From NCBI RefSeq assembly GCF_019649055.1, contig NW_026570398.1:124001-188000 (forward strand): a stretch of 64,000 bases of DNA, read 5' to 3'. A program made the position numbers and the translations under genes. The stretch comes from Paramacrobiotus metropolitanus (taxonomy: Eukaryota > Tardigrada > Eutardigrada > Parachela > Macrobiotidae). Position 1 is the stretch's first letter; every line of letters starts with the position of its first letter. A model generated the notes under the pieces. The model had not been told where the DNA came from and did not search any database. It saw only the letters and a list, made by a program, of their open reading frames with translations. Below are positions 63,420 to 64,000 of this stretch, piece by piece.

Positions 63420-64000
63420 CTTCTCCCGCTGACCAGTGACGGAAGAAATCTTACTCGGTTGGAGTCCTGCACTTTTATGCGCGCAGTGCTTTGTAGAGTT
63501 CACTGTCCACTCTACATCCTTCGATCAGGAAACCGACTGCTTGCTTTTCAGTGATGATCCTTTTCGCTTTGAATCATCATCGCTTGATAAAACTGGTCAA
63601 GCGATTCTTTTCCGAGTTCAATTTCTTTTGCATAGGCTTCTCGTAAGCCAAGACTTCTTCATCTCGATCTCCATATTCATCTTTGAATTTGGCCATCCAT
63701 TCCGTTATTGTATATTCTGCTCTCCTGGAGTGCGATCTCTCTCTCCTTCGAACCAGGTTTTCGCTGGTCCTTTCACCGCGCTGGCTATCTCAATTAATAT
63801 CTGGTCGTCGGTGAGGTGGTACGTCTTTGGGTTTCTTTCACCAGTTGTGTCCACCCATTCACTGTGTCACGACTGCCGTCAAAGGTCATGAGTGGTGTTT
63901 TCGTTCACTAATCTCTGTGTCGCATCATTGTCTTCTGCCGTACTGGAGTCACTATCATCGTCCTTATTTCGCTTCGCTTTTCCGTAGCGGGACTTCCTTG
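63420..64000 (-). CDS. Gag capsid-like region, broken, cut by the window edge
   Basis: A frame near 63.85-63.72 kb reads L-T-D-D-Q-I-L-I-E-I-A-S-A-V-K-G-P-A-K-T-W-F, the capsid-type motif (helix, then G-x-A-x-x-W). It then changes frame to W-M-A-K-F-K-D-E-Y-G-D, and later to E-S-L-D-Q-F-Y-Q-A-M-M. These blocks appear in the usual gag CA order, but in three frames. The gene starts beyond 64 kb. Confidence 0.5.

Larger units (their letters stand above)
43983..63888. repeat. Dispersed AAAGGTCA octamer, about 70 exact copies
   Basis: By eye I find about 72 exact AAAGGTCA/TGACCTTT octamers in this 20-kb stretch, often followed by C (AAAGGTCAC). About 57 have AAAGGTCA on the coding (minus) strand and about 15 on the plus strand. 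Examples: 43983, 44181, 44235, 44298, 46939, 46985, 48017, 48054, 48089, 49053, 55374, 55413, 55454, 57891, 57915, 60012, 61534, 61561, 61588, 61620, 62085, 62133, 63257. The octamer equals the NBRE, the monomer site of NR4A-class nuclear receptors (Nur77; HR38 in arthropods). Confidence 0.9.
43976..64000 (-). mobile_element. Giant Ty3/gypsy-type retroelement with extra ORFs (runs off the right edge)
   Basis: Read on the minus strand from 64,000 downward: gag-like CA and zinc-knuckle NC, a long Gln/Lys-rich ORF, retropepsin, several linker ORFs, RT, RNase H, integrase with a GPY/F-like tail, then six or more extra ORFs between 53.1 and 45.1 kb and a structured non-coding tail to about 43.98 kb. 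The domain order PR-RT-RH-IN is that of Ty3/gypsy elements. More than 20 kb is far longer than the usual 5-8 kb. The extra ORFs occupy the position of env, but none shows a signal peptide or TM segment, so they are not envelope-like. Several frameshifts interrupt gag and pol, so this copy is decayed or the sequence has indel errors. The 5' LTR and primer-binding site would lie beyond 64 kb; LTRs were not seen. Confidence 0.85.

Overview
The window is eukaryotic and animal-like. Genes are split by short GT-AG introns (many 50-400 bp), there are no operons with ribosome-binding sites, and mobile elements (hAT, Ty3-type, MITEs) are common. Two cilium/flagellum genes (DNAAF4 and a CFAP119/CCDC189-like gene), a trypsin-like protease, a lipocalin-like gene, a cluster of four secreted Ly6/uPAR-like (LU) proteins and an expanded F-box family point to a small invertebrate with motile cilia or sperm flagella. 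A tardigrade is my best guess from gene style and base composition, but no marker in the window proves it.

Layout. 0-3 kb: the last exon of one trypsin-like protease (+) faces a second one (-), whose exons can be followed through the activation site and the His, Asp and Ser motifs; this second gene carries a tripled 78-bp segment and an in-frame TGA at a tryptophan position. 3-5.4 kb: mostly silent. 5.4-6.8 kb: single-exon DNAAF4. 8-9.7 kb: four-TM protein. 9.8-12 kb: two secreted Cys-rich proteins with hydrophobic tails. 12.5-13.8 kb: lipocalin-like. 14-17.9 kb: four LU genes, two of which overlap by ATGA. 17.9-19.9 kb: CFAP119-like. 20.5-26.5 kb and 39-42.7 kb: three members of an F-box/LRR-like family, each with a different lesion, plus a fragment. 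27.7-30.8 kb: a five-exon BED-finger hAT transposase whose splice phases all agree. 33-38 kb: a small exon pair, a MITE, a winged-helix gene and a two-TM ORF lying inside one of its introns.

43.98-64 kb (and beyond the right edge) is one very large Ty3/gypsy-type retroelement read on the minus strand: gag, protease, RT, RNase H and integrase, then about 8 kb of extra ORFs without recognised homologues, then a structured non-coding tail. Two features stand out. First, the octamer AAAGGTCA (the monomeric NR4A/HR38 nuclear-receptor site, NBRE) occurs about 70 times in 20 kb, in both orientations and in all three reading frames, where about 0.6 would be expected by chance. Second, the tail holds eight stem-loops in about 450 bp that share a CCGGC...ACCG loop while their stems change by compensatory substitutions. 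Together these suggest a nucleotide-level signalling system in the element (transcription factor or capsid/RNA-export binding) superimposed on its coding sequence.

Exon coordinates were inferred by eye from splice consensus, frame continuity and family motifs. Gene boundaries in multi-exon entries are therefore approximate unless splice phases are said to agree.
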